A stretch of 42,325 nt of DNA from the NCBI RefSeq assembly GCF_000167195.1, contig NZ_AADV02000013.1:1-42325 (forward strand). Reading direction: 5' to 3'. Position 1 is the stretch's first letter, and each line of letters starts with the position of its first letter. Positions 36,700-42,325 of the stretch are shown here, piece after piece. A program made the position numbers and the translations under genes. The notes beneath the pieces are model-generated. The model had not been told where the DNA came from. It searched no databases and saw only the letters and a list, made by a program, of their open reading frames with translations. The stretch comes from Crocosphaera watsonii WH 8501 (lineage in GTDB: Bacteria > Cyanobacteriota > Cyanobacteriia > Cyanobacteriales > Microcystaceae).

Positions 36700-37964
36700 A
36701 TGAATAGAAATTTGTTTGCTTGGCGTAATCGTTTAATCTGTATTGTTTTAACCACTATTATCTTATTGGTTGTTTTAGTGACAAAATCCGGTTTCCCTCA
36801 TCAGGAAAAGTGGCTTCTCCTTCTTTTCAAGAGAGACGAGGGGTGTGGTTAACTAATGTTGCTAGTGCTGTTTTATTTGTTCCTGGTAGTAGCCAGCGTG
36901 CCATTAAACAGTTAGCTGAACATCATTTTAATACTGTTTATCCTGTTGTTTGGAATCGAGGTTATACTTTTTATCCTAGTGCTTTAGCAAAAGAAATGAT
37001 TGGCAAACCTCAAGAACCGTTTATAAATTGGACAAGGGGTAATGTAGATATTTTAAAGGTTATTATAGAGGAAAGTCACCAAAGAGGATTAGAGGTTCTT
37101 CCTTGGTTTGAGTATGGATTAATGATTCCTAGAAGTTCACTTTTAGCGCAAAAACATCCAGATTGGTTAACCGAAAGTAAAGAGGGTTCAGCTAATACAT
37201 TTTTTCAAGATGAGTTAGAAGCTAAAAATGAAAAAAATAATGGTAATTTAATTCAGCGTTGGCGAAAATCTGCTTATGAAAGGCAAGTCAGTCAGTTAGC
37301 ATGGTTAAATCCTCTTCATCCTGAAGTGCAGCAACTAATCAAAGGATTAATGTTAGAAGTTGTCATGAATTACCCAGTAGATGGTGTTCAATTAGATGAT
37401 CATTTTGGAATGCCTGTAGAATTAGGATATGATCCTTTGACGGTTAAAATTTATCAACAAGAACACAGAGGAAAAAGTCCCCCAAAAGATACCCATAATG
37501 GCGAGTGGATGAGGTGGAGAGCAGCTAAAATGACTGCATTTATGACGGATTTAGTGAAAACAATAAAAACAATTAATCCTGATATTATAGTTTCTTTATC
37601 TCCTAATTCTCATCCTTTTTCTTATCAAAATTATTTACAAGATTGGAAGACTTGGGTAAGACGAGGATTGATCGATGAATTAGTTTTACAAGTATATCGC
37701 AATGATCTCAATAGTTTTAATCGAGAGTTACATCAATCTGCTGTTAAATTAGCTCGTAAAAAAATTCCTGTTAGTATTCGCATTTTATCAGGGACTCTTA
37801 ACAATACTGTGAAAATAGAACAAATTAAAGAGCAAGTTGAAACAGTGAGAAAACAAGGATTTGATGGTGTTTCTTTTTTCTATTGGGAGTCTTTATGGGG
37901 TTATTTAACTCCTGAGTCCCCTTATAAACGTCGTCGTATTTTTGATGAACTATTTTCTAAGTAG
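36700..37964 (+). pseudogene. GHL10-like glycoside hydrolase with frameshifted leader
   Basis: The main frame (from GTG 36810 to 37964, 384 residues) is a DUF187/GHL10-type TIM-barrel glycosidase: RRGVWLTNVAS at the start, YPVDGVQLDDHFGMP with the conserved acidic pair, IVSLSPNSHPFSYQNY and GFDGVSFFYWESLWGY. Immediately upstream, from ATG 36700, another frame encodes a signal-anchor (RLICIVLTTIILLVVLV) that should precede it. The two frames overlap around 36780-36808 with no stop between, so a 1-bp change there would join them. As it stands the enzyme would be made without its leader, or not at all, unless the GTG is used. The substrate is unknown; related proteins act on surface glycans. Confidence 0.75.
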
Positions 37965-37967
37965 TAA

Positions 37968-38068
37968 GGTGATTTCTGATAAAGGAGATCCCTTACGATC
38001 CCCCCTAACCCCCCTTAAAAAGGGGGGAATAATTGGAAAAGCAGGTATATTCAAGTGTGGAAATCACC
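37968..38068 (-). mobile_element. 101-bp MITE, copy 2 (inverted)
   Basis: The reverse complement of the MITE at 27632-27732, identical base for base as far as can be read, flanked by TAA on both sides (37965-37967, 38069-38071). It sits immediately after the stop codon of the glycosidase gene, so it does no coding damage. The two copies point toward each other around the rpsT-tatD-rpoB-rpoC2 block. Confidence 0.9.
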
Positions 38069-38089
38069 TAACAGAGTTTTTCTACTATT

Positions 38090-38118
38090 ACTGTAGCGCA
38101 ACAGTTATAAGCAGTTAT
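38090..38118 (+). repeat. Direct repeat, copy 1 of 3 in the toxin-antitoxin region
   Basis: A 29-bp sequence containing AGCGCAACAGTTAT and AGCAGTTAT recurs at 39676-39704 with two mismatches; a shorter relative lies at 38715-38732. They lie in spacers bordering toxin-antitoxin genes. Confidence 0.6.
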
Positions 38119-38139
38119 ATAAACAGCGATCGCTTGCTA

Positions 38140-38472
38140 CTATGACAACCCTAACCACTGACGCAAAGACTGTTCTAACTTGGTTGTATCTGCATCCACT
38201 AATTTTCCCACTTTTTTAAGGATTAAGCCTTGATAAATTGTATAAATTCCCCGTTTTACTGCTGTTTCAACATTTAAACCTGCTTTTTTCCAATCAGATA
38301 AAATAAATTCTCCCTCAAGAAGCAATTGGGTTTTACTGGTTAAAGGAGTAATCAAAACATCCTGGGAAGTGTGAGGAGAACTAACAATTATTGCTGGTCT
38401 AATTTTGCTGTTAGATAAATCAGAAAAGGGATAACGAACTAGAATCACGTCATTTTTCCAGTAATTCGCCAT
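38140..38472 (-). CDS. PemK/MazF-family toxin
   Basis: About 110 residues, starting ANYWKNDVILVRYPFSDLSN with the family's beta-barrel start, then SKIRPAIIVSS and VLITPLTSK, where the Arg and Thr/Ser of the mRNA-interferase active site lie. Such toxins cleave mRNA at short sites. The ATG at 38470-38472 overlaps the last 23 bp of the upstream antitoxin gene, which is the usual coupled antitoxin-toxin arrangement; longer N-terminal extensions in the same frame are not needed. Frame intact. Start chosen because of the overlap and because it is the first Met of the conserved domain. Confidence 0.86.
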   Translation of the reverse strand: MANYWKNDVILVRYPFSDLSNSKIRPAIIVSSPHTSQDVLITPLTSKTQLLLEGEFILSDWKKAGLNVETAVKRGIYTIYQGLILKKVGKLVDADTTKLEQSLRQWLGLS

Positions 38473-38677
38473 AGATATCATCCTCCAGATTATCCCAAAC
38501 AGCATTTAAGGAAATTTGACTACTATTTTCCCAAAATTGATGCTCATCCTCAGAAGTTGCCTCTGTGTCTTCTCTTTCTACCAAATAAGCCAAAAAATCA
38601 GCAGCAACTAACAGTTTTTCTGGTGATAATTGCTCAATATAAGATTGGACTTTTTGATGAACCTCTAAATTACTCAT
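38450..38677 (-). CDS. Antitoxin of the PemK/MazF pair
   Basis: 75 residues, acidic. An N-terminal helical region (VHQKVQSYIEQLSPEKLLVA and ADFLAYLVERED) resembles small cyanobacterial antitoxins, and the tail WDNLEDDIYGELLEK is the flexible toxin-binding part. It is expected to neutralise the toxin encoded immediately downstream, with overlap of coding regions, and to help repress the operon. A palindrome at 38701-38713 lies 24 bp upstream of its ATG. Confidence 0.8.
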   Translation of the reverse strand: MSNLEVHQKVQSYIEQLSPEKLLVAADFLAYLVEREDTEATSEDEHQFWENSSQISLNAVWDNLEDDIYGELLEK

Positions 38678-38700
38678 AATCCAAGTACATGATACTTTAA

Positions 38701-38713
38701 TGATATGATATCA
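38701..38713. promoter_or_regulatory. Putative operator of the PemK/MazF pair
   Basis: TGATAT-G-ATATCA is a perfect 13-bp palindrome 24 bp upstream of the antitoxin ATG, where autoregulation of toxin-antitoxin operons usually acts. No direct evidence beyond position and symmetry. Confidence 0.45.
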
Positions 38714-38763
38714 CACAGTTATAAGTAGTTATATTATAGTATAAGACATTAACTTATCTAAGA

Positions 38764-38988
38764 TTAACCTGCTATAAAGTCTTCAAGGGTTAAATAATCT
38801 CCTGATTGATAAGCTTTTTTAGCTTCTTCAACCTCAGCAATAATTTCTGGACTATTTTCCCATTCTTCTTCTGCTTCAAAAATTTGCTCTTCTAAAACTT
38901 CTAATAGTTGTTGCTGTTGTTCTAAATCAAGGGATTTAATAGCTTTAACTAATGCTTCAAAAGGAATAGACAAATTAACACTGGTCAT
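38764..38988 (-). CDS. Orphan antitoxin-like protein
   Basis: 74 residues, acidic and helical: FEALVKAIKSLDLEQQQQLL followed by EEEWENSPEIIAEVEEAKKA and the tail SGDYLTLEDFIAG, a typical ending of small Phd/RelB-like or DUF-type antitoxins from cyanobacteria. No toxin gene lies immediately downstream; the next gene on that strand is the antitoxin of the PemK pair, more than 80 bp away. It may be a solitary antitoxin, or its toxin has been lost. Divergent from hicA across 95 bp, so the two promoters share that spacer. Confidence 0.7.
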   Translation of the reverse strand: MTSVNLSIPFEALVKAIKSLDLEQQQQLLEVLEEQIFEAEEEWENSPEIIAEVEEAKKAYQSGDYLTLEDFIAG

Positions 38989-39083
38989 TTTTATTTCAGG
39001 TTTATGCCATTATTTATAATCTATTATGACATATTCCCTAAAATTATTATATAATAGTTACAGAATTAGGATGATAAAGAACT

Positions 39084-39338
39084 TTGGGTAAATATGAAAA
39101 GTTATTACAAAAAATTGTTCAAGGAACTGCTGATGCTAACATTCCTTTTGAGGAATTATGTCAGTTGTTAAAACGTTTAGGGTTTGAAGAGAGAGTTCGC
39201 GGAGGACATCATATTTTTAGACGAGAGGGTATTAAAGAAAAACCCAATCTACAAAAAGATGGGAATAAAGCAAAAGCTTATCAAGTTCGTCAAATTAGAG
39301 ACATTATTATTGAATATAATTTAGGAGATAAAATGTAA
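39084..39338 (+). CDS. hicA: HicA-family mRNA interferase toxin
   Basis: 84 residues. The dsRNA-binding-like HicA fold is recognised from FEELCQLLKRLGFEERVRGG followed by HHIFRREG, with the catalytic His in GGHHIFRR, then NLQKDGNKAKAYQVRQIRDI. HicA cleaves mRNA and is neutralised by HicB. The start is the TTG at 39084; no in-frame ATG fits. The stop codon overlaps the hicB start by one base (TAATG), so the two are translationally coupled, in toxin-first order as usual for hicAB. Confidence 0.87.
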   Translation: MGKYEKLLQKIVQGTADANIPFEELCQLLKRLGFEERVRGGHHIFRREGIKEKPNLQKDGNKAKAYQVRQIRDIIIEYNLGDKM

Positions 39339-39550
39339 TGTATAAATATCAATTGTTTATGTATTGGAGTGAAGAAGATCAGGTATTTATTGTTGAAGTT
39401 CCTGAATTACCAGGTTGTATTGCTCATGGAAACACCCAGATGTCTGCTTTAAATAACAGTCAAGAGGCGATTCAATTATGGATTGAAACTGCACAAGAAT
39501 TTGGTGATCCAATTCCTCAACCTCAGTATCAAAGATTGATTAAAATCTAA
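39338..39550 (+). CDS. hicB: HicB-family antitoxin
   Basis: 70 residues with the partial RNase-H-like fold of HicB: YQLFMYWSEEDQVFIVEVPE, LPGCIAHGNTQMSALNNSQE and AIQLWIETAQEFGDPIPQP are the family blocks. The C-terminal DNA-binding domain found in longer HicB proteins is absent, as in many short cyanobacterial versions. It overlaps hicA by one base. It should neutralise HicA by occluding its active site. Confidence 0.9.
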   Translation: MYKYQLFMYWSEEDQVFIVEVPELPGCIAHGNTQMSALNNSQEAIQLWIETAQEFGDPIPQPQYQRLIKI

Positions 39551-39625
39551 TTTATTTAAGCTCAAATTATTGAAACTATAACCCTAGTGCGCTTAGTTTT
39601 GAGGTGGTTATACCAGTTGCCTAAA

Positions 39626-39653
39626 GTAGGGGTCAACGACCGTTGACCCCTAC
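39626..39653. terminator. Perfect hairpin after hicAB
   Basis: GTAGGGGTCAAC and GTTGACCCCTAC form a perfect 12-bp, GC-rich stem with a 4-nt loop, 75 bp after hicB. No T-run follows. It may terminate the hicAB transcript or be a dispersed palindromic repeat. Confidence 0.5.
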
Positions 39654-39675
39654 AAGGTTAACTTATGTAGTGGTT

Positions 39676-39704
39676 ACTATAGCGCAACAGTTATCAGCAG
39701 TTAT
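39676..39704 (+). repeat. Direct repeat, copy 2 in the toxin-antitoxin region
   Basis: Matches 38090-38118 at 27 of 29 positions, 41 bp upstream of mazE. A third, partial copy lies at 38715-38732. Confidence 0.6.
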
Positions 39705-39745
39705 CTTATGATATATTCATTGTATAAACATAAACTCAGAAAAGA

Positions 39746-39988
39746 ATGATAATTCAAAAAATCACAAAATGGGGGAATTCTTTGGGAATTAGACTTCCTC
39801 AAGAGATTATTAAGCAGTTAGGATGGCAAGAGGGAATCAAAGTTACCCTATCAATGGAAGACAATTCTATTATTGTTTCTGCAACTAAACCCAAATATTG
39901 TCTTGAGGATTTATTGAAAGAAGCAACCCCCCAACAACAACATGAAGAAACTAATTGGGGAGAAGCGATAGGAGAAGAGAGTTGGTAA
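39746..39988 (+). CDS. mazE: MazE-family (AbrB-type) antitoxin
   Basis: 80 residues. The N-terminal swapped-hairpin AbrB DNA-binding domain is clear: IIQKITKWGNSLGIRLPQEI followed by IKQLGWQEGIKVTLSMEDN. The C-terminal acidic tail (HEETNWGEAIGEESW) is the toxin-binding part. It should bind its own promoter and neutralise the downstream MazF. The stop overlaps the mazF TTG start. Its toxin partner is truncated, so the antitoxin may now serve no partner. Confidence 0.88.
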   Translation: MIIQKITKWGNSLGIRLPQEIIKQLGWQEGIKVTLSMEDNSIIVSATKPKYCLEDLLKEATPQQQHEETNWGEAIGEESW

Positions 39989-40218
39989 AAATTGATGATA
40001 GAGTACCGGAAAGAGGTGATATTATCCGATTAGAATTAAATCCTCGTACCGGAAGCGAACAAGCTGGTTATCGTCCCGCTTTAGTTATTTCACCGTTAGC
40101 TTACAATCGCATATCTAAACTTATTTTGATTTGTCCCATTACTAGCCGTCAGAAAGGTTGGCCATTTGAAGTGGCTTTACCAGAATCTTTGCAAACCTAT
40201 GGGATTATTTTAGTGTAG
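39982..40218 (+). pseudogene. mazF: MazF toxin, C-terminus cut by an IS701-type element
   Basis: About 78 residues of a MazF/PemK mRNA interferase: VPERGDIIRLELNPRTGSEQ, AGYRPALVISPLAYN and LILICPITSRQKGWPFEVAL are diagnostic, and the frame stops at YGIILV where the family normally continues DQIKSLDW and a further 25 residues. The stop TAG is completed by the first base of the IS terminal repeat. The TTG at 39982 overlaps mazE. The catalytic Arg and Thr region is retained, but the last strand and helix are missing, so the toxin is probably inactive. Confidence 0.85.
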
Positions 40219-41477
40219 GAGTTACGCATTGACAGATGGTTTACAATGTGAATAGTCCAAACAGAGAAAGCGATCGCTGTTAACAAAAAGCAAAAAACTG
40301 ATAAAATAGAGAGGATTATAAGAACTGGAGGTAGATATCCGAACTATAACGAAGAAATCAACGGCTAAATGTCATTTAGAACTCTATACTTACTATTTAA
40401 TTGCTGAATCCAAATATTCGGGTTGTAATCGTTTATCCGAGATATTTGAGGATTTATCTCATGATAGTGTTAACCGTTTTTTATTAAGAGAAAGCTATAA
40501 ACCTGTTGATTTATTCAATGAATTTAAACAGCACATTGAACTGAGTGGGGGAACCTTAAGTATTGATGATACAGTCATTGAAAAACTTTATAGTAATCCT
40601 AAATTAAGTAAATTTATTGGTTATTTCTGGTCAGGAAATAAACATAAAACTATCAAAGGAATTAATTTAGTTACTTTATTATATACTGACCCTAATGGAA
40701 TTTCAGTCCCTCTAAATTATCGACTTTATGATAAAGAAGATAATCTGTCTAAAAATGATTATTTTCGGATGATGCTATCGGAAGTTTTAGCTTGGGGACT
40801 GAGGCCAATTTATGTAACTGGTGATAGTTGGTATTCATCTAAAGAGAACCTTAAAATTTTGAAAAAACAAGAATTAGGTTTCATGATAGGAATAGCTAAA
40901 AATCGACAAGTATCAATCGTTAAAGGACAATATCAATCCGTTGAAAGCTTAGAAATAGAGGAAAATGGGACAATTGTTTACTTAAAAGAGTTTGGCGAAG
41001 TTAAAGTATTTAAGAAACATTTCAAAAACGGGATGCTTCGTTTTTATATTTTATTTGACAAAGAAAATAAAGACTTAAGAGAAACAGATAAAACTCTATT
41101 TACTTTGTTGAAAACAACTCATTGGATTATTGAATGTTACCATCGTGCGCTCAAACAATTATGTGGTATCAATAAATTTATAGTCAGAAAATCAGAAGCT
41201 ATATTGACCCATTTCTTTAGTTCTTTACGGGCTTTTATTAAACTTGAATTAATGAGAGCTAATGAGTTAATTGATAATTGGTATCAACTCCAAAGAGAAT
41301 TGTCTATTGAAGTTAATCGGAATTTTATTTTAGAGCAAATAAATTTGAAATTATCAGCCTAATTTATAGATTAGTTATTGTTATTATTACGTCAATTTTA
41401 ATGACTCTAATAATTAGCGATCGTTGTCTCTCTTTAAAGCTACTCATATTTAAGTTAATTTGTCAATGCGTAACTCC
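40218..41477 (+). mobile_element. IS701-type insertion sequence
   Basis: A 1260-bp element with perfect 17-bp terminal inverted repeats (GGAGTTACGCATTGACA at 40218-40234 and its complement at 41461-41477). It carries one transposase gene. It interrupts mazF on the left and abuts a gene remnant on the right. Only TA is shared at the outer borders, so the 4-bp duplication expected for the IS701 family is not seen. Confidence 0.9.
40331..41362 (+). CDS. IS701-family transposase without a canonical start codon
   Basis: An open frame of 344 codons, continuous from an in-frame TAA at 40319 to the stop at 41362. DDE residues: GGTLSIDDTVIEKLY (first Asp), IYVTGDSWYSSKEN (second Asp) and HWIIECYHRALKQL (Glu). 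FEDLSHDSVNRFLL and KGINLVTLLYTDPNG are also typical. The first ATG in frame is at 40769, after the first catalytic Asp, so translation from there would make an inactive protein. The expected N-terminus lies near GTAGATATC at 40331, 3 bases after a GGAGG ribosome-binding site, which suggests the start codon has been lost, or that a rare start is used. Confidence 0.8.
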   Translation, partial: VDIRTITKKSTAKCHLELYTYYLIAESKYSGCNRLSEIFEDLSHDSVNRFLLRESYKPVDLFNEFKQHIELSGGTLSIDDTVIEKLYSNPKLSKFIGYFWSGNKHKTIKGINLVTLLYTDPNGISVPLNYRLYDKEDNLSKNDYFRMMLSEVLAWGLRPIYVTGDSWYSSKENLKILKKQELGFMIGIAKNRQVSIVKGQYQSVESLEIEENGTIVYLKEFGEVKVFKKHFKNGMLRFYILFDKENKDLRETDKTLFTLLKTTHWIIECYHRALKQLCGINKFIVRKSEAILTHFFSSLRAFIKLELMRANELIDNWYQLQRELSIEVNRNFILEQINLKLSA

Positions 41478-41687
41478 TAGACTCAACTGATGTTGTTTGT
41501 AGTGCTTTTCAATAAGACTTTTTTGTTGCGGTGAGCAGTTACTAAAAACCAAGGAGGCTCTGCCATCCGTAAACTTGTTACAAAAAAGTAGATTCAACCT
41601 TCTGCAAACAGAAAAAGGAGACTCCAAATTAACCACTGCGCTAATCTTTTTGAGGTTAGCTTTGCGGGCAGCCGCCTTCATCAGCAA
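41463..41687 (-). pseudogene. Gene remnant between two IS ends
   Basis: A 74-codon frame (AVVNLESPFSVCRRLNLLFC, then TDGRASLVFSNCSPQQKSLI) occupies the 225 bp between the IS701-type element and the second IS630 copy. Its last codons and stop (GVTH-stop) are read inside the IS701 terminal repeat, and it begins just 17 bp from the IS630 end, so it is a fragment of an older gene. I do not recognise the protein. It could also be non-coding. Confidence 0.35.
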
Positions 41688-41704
41688 TGATGATGCTATA
41701 CCTA

Positions 41705-42325
41705 GTGCAGCTTAGCAAAAATAATCCACCAGTCACTTATGATCTTTAAAGCCCTTAAATTTCCAAACGAACGGCTTAGCAAAATGTTGATTAAAGTAAT
41801 CAATAAAATTGAGAATTTTTTGGGATAGTTCTTCAGTTGAACGGACAGTAATTCTTTTGAGTAAACGCCTGACTAAGATCTAAAACCAACACTCAATTTG
41901 ATTAAGCCACGATGTATGTTTGGGAATATAAACAAAGCGAATTCGATGAGATTCATCTGATAAAAAATCTGCTCTGCTGTCCATAGATTGCAAAATCCCC
42001 TCCTTTCCTTTTCTCCCCAAATCAATAGTAATTCCACAGCTTTCTGCTACTAATTTGACTAAGCTTTCCGATTTATGAGTGTTGAGTTGATCTACAATAA
42101 AAATCCATTCTGCTTTTTCATCAATCTTAATCGTTCTCTGGATATGTTCAGAAAAATCTTGTTCTGTTCTTGTCGGTCCAATAGAGGGACTAACAACTTT
42201 TCCTCTTGCCACATCCCAGTTCGCAATCAAGCTTAAAGTTCCGTGTCTTTCATATTCAAATTCGATTTTTTCTACTTGTTTAGGCTTGATTCTTTTGTTC
42301 GGAAATAATCTCTCAAGAGCTGAAT
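41705..42325 (-). mobile_element. IS630-family element, copy 2 (partial in window)
   Basis: The right part of a second copy of the element at 3788-5165, in reverse orientation, beginning with the terminal repeat GTGCAGCTTAGCAAAAA after a TA at 41703-41704. It continues beyond the window. Apart from a few changes the sequence is the same as copy 1. Confidence 0.92.
41733..42325 (-). pseudogene. IS630 transposase copy 2, with nonsense codon
   Basis: The C-terminal part of the transposase. At 41880-41882 the codon after CWF reads TAG where copy 1 has TCG (Ser), which removes the last 48 or so residues. Near the window edge (about 42320) one A is missing relative to copy 1 (ATTCAGCTC against ATTCAAGCTC), giving a frameshift. 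The catalytic block IVDQLNTHKS and WLNQIECWF is otherwise retained. The copy is non-functional. Confidence 0.87.

Noticed and set aside
37942-38145. Open frame across the MITE after the glycosidase gene
   Set aside because: It reads through the non-coding MITE hairpin and encodes repeat-derived sequence.
40211-41485. Target-site duplication of the IS701-type element
   Set aside because: Only TA is shared at the borders and it is symmetric with the terminal repeat, so no duplication can be claimed.
745-41535. A shared 12-13-base word (TTGCGGTGAGCA) at 749 and 41525, in two small remnants beside IS ends
   Set aside because: The match is short, in different reading frames in the two ORFs, and does not extend; chance or very distant relation cannot be separated.

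Overview
The window comes from an AT-rich, insertion-sequence-laden genome of a unicellular cyanobacterium, most like the Crocosphaera/Cyanothece group. The evidence is the many GCGATCGC (HIP1) sites, an IctB-type membrane protein, a beta' subunit encoded as a separate rpoC2, a carotenoid oxygenase, a DUF1400 protein, and the number and variety of IS copies. The genus is inferred; the phylum is well supported.

Layout. 1-0.9 kb: 5' part of an IS66 transposase and a small ORF. 1.1-3.5 kb: pheT and its terminator. 3.8-6.8 kb: an IS630-type element inserted into an already decayed TPR/CHAT gene. 6.9-15.9 kb: mostly intact chromosomal genes (Uma2 protein, methyltransferase, lpxA-lpxB, ictB and a small partner, a secreted DUF2141 protein, then a DUF1400 protein with a Tat-type carotenoid oxygenase). 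15.95-27.0 kb: an accessory island bounded by two directly repeated copies (A and B) of one 1.69-kb IS. Inside it are the 5' remnant of another transposase with a divergent small ORF and paired 21-bp palindromes, a cell-surface polysaccharide/sulfation gene run (Wzt-type ABC ATPase, two sulfotransferases, a glycosyltransferase and an unknown protein) and an IS1380-type transposase. 27.1-38.1 kb: an acetyltransferase truncated by a 101-bp MITE, then the housekeeping run rpsT-tatD-rpoB-rpoC2 on the minus strand and a glycoside-hydrolase-like gene, closed by an inverted identical copy of the same MITE. 38.1-40.2 kb: a toxin-antitoxin cluster (PemK/MazF pair, orphan antitoxin, hicAB, mazEF). 40.2-42.3 kb: an IS701-type element, a 0.2-kb gene remnant and a second IS630 copy running off the window.

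The main theme is genome decay by mobile DNA. Many lesions can be read to the base: a MITE that truncates an acetyltransferase and whose removal restores the reading frame; a Trp-to-stop change in the PAPS-binding loop of one sulfotransferase; a second sulfotransferase joined out of frame to a headless glycosyltransferase; frameshifts in the CHAT gene, the glycosidase leader and the IS copies; and a mazF cut by an IS. The surface-sulfation cluster, trapped between two IS copies, appears to be losing function. Several frameshifts lie in homopolymer runs, so sequencing error must be considered for those. The best candidate for something not well described is the divergent transposase/small-ORF unit with TTAGCG-N9-CGCTAA palindromes at 17.6-18.5 kb.
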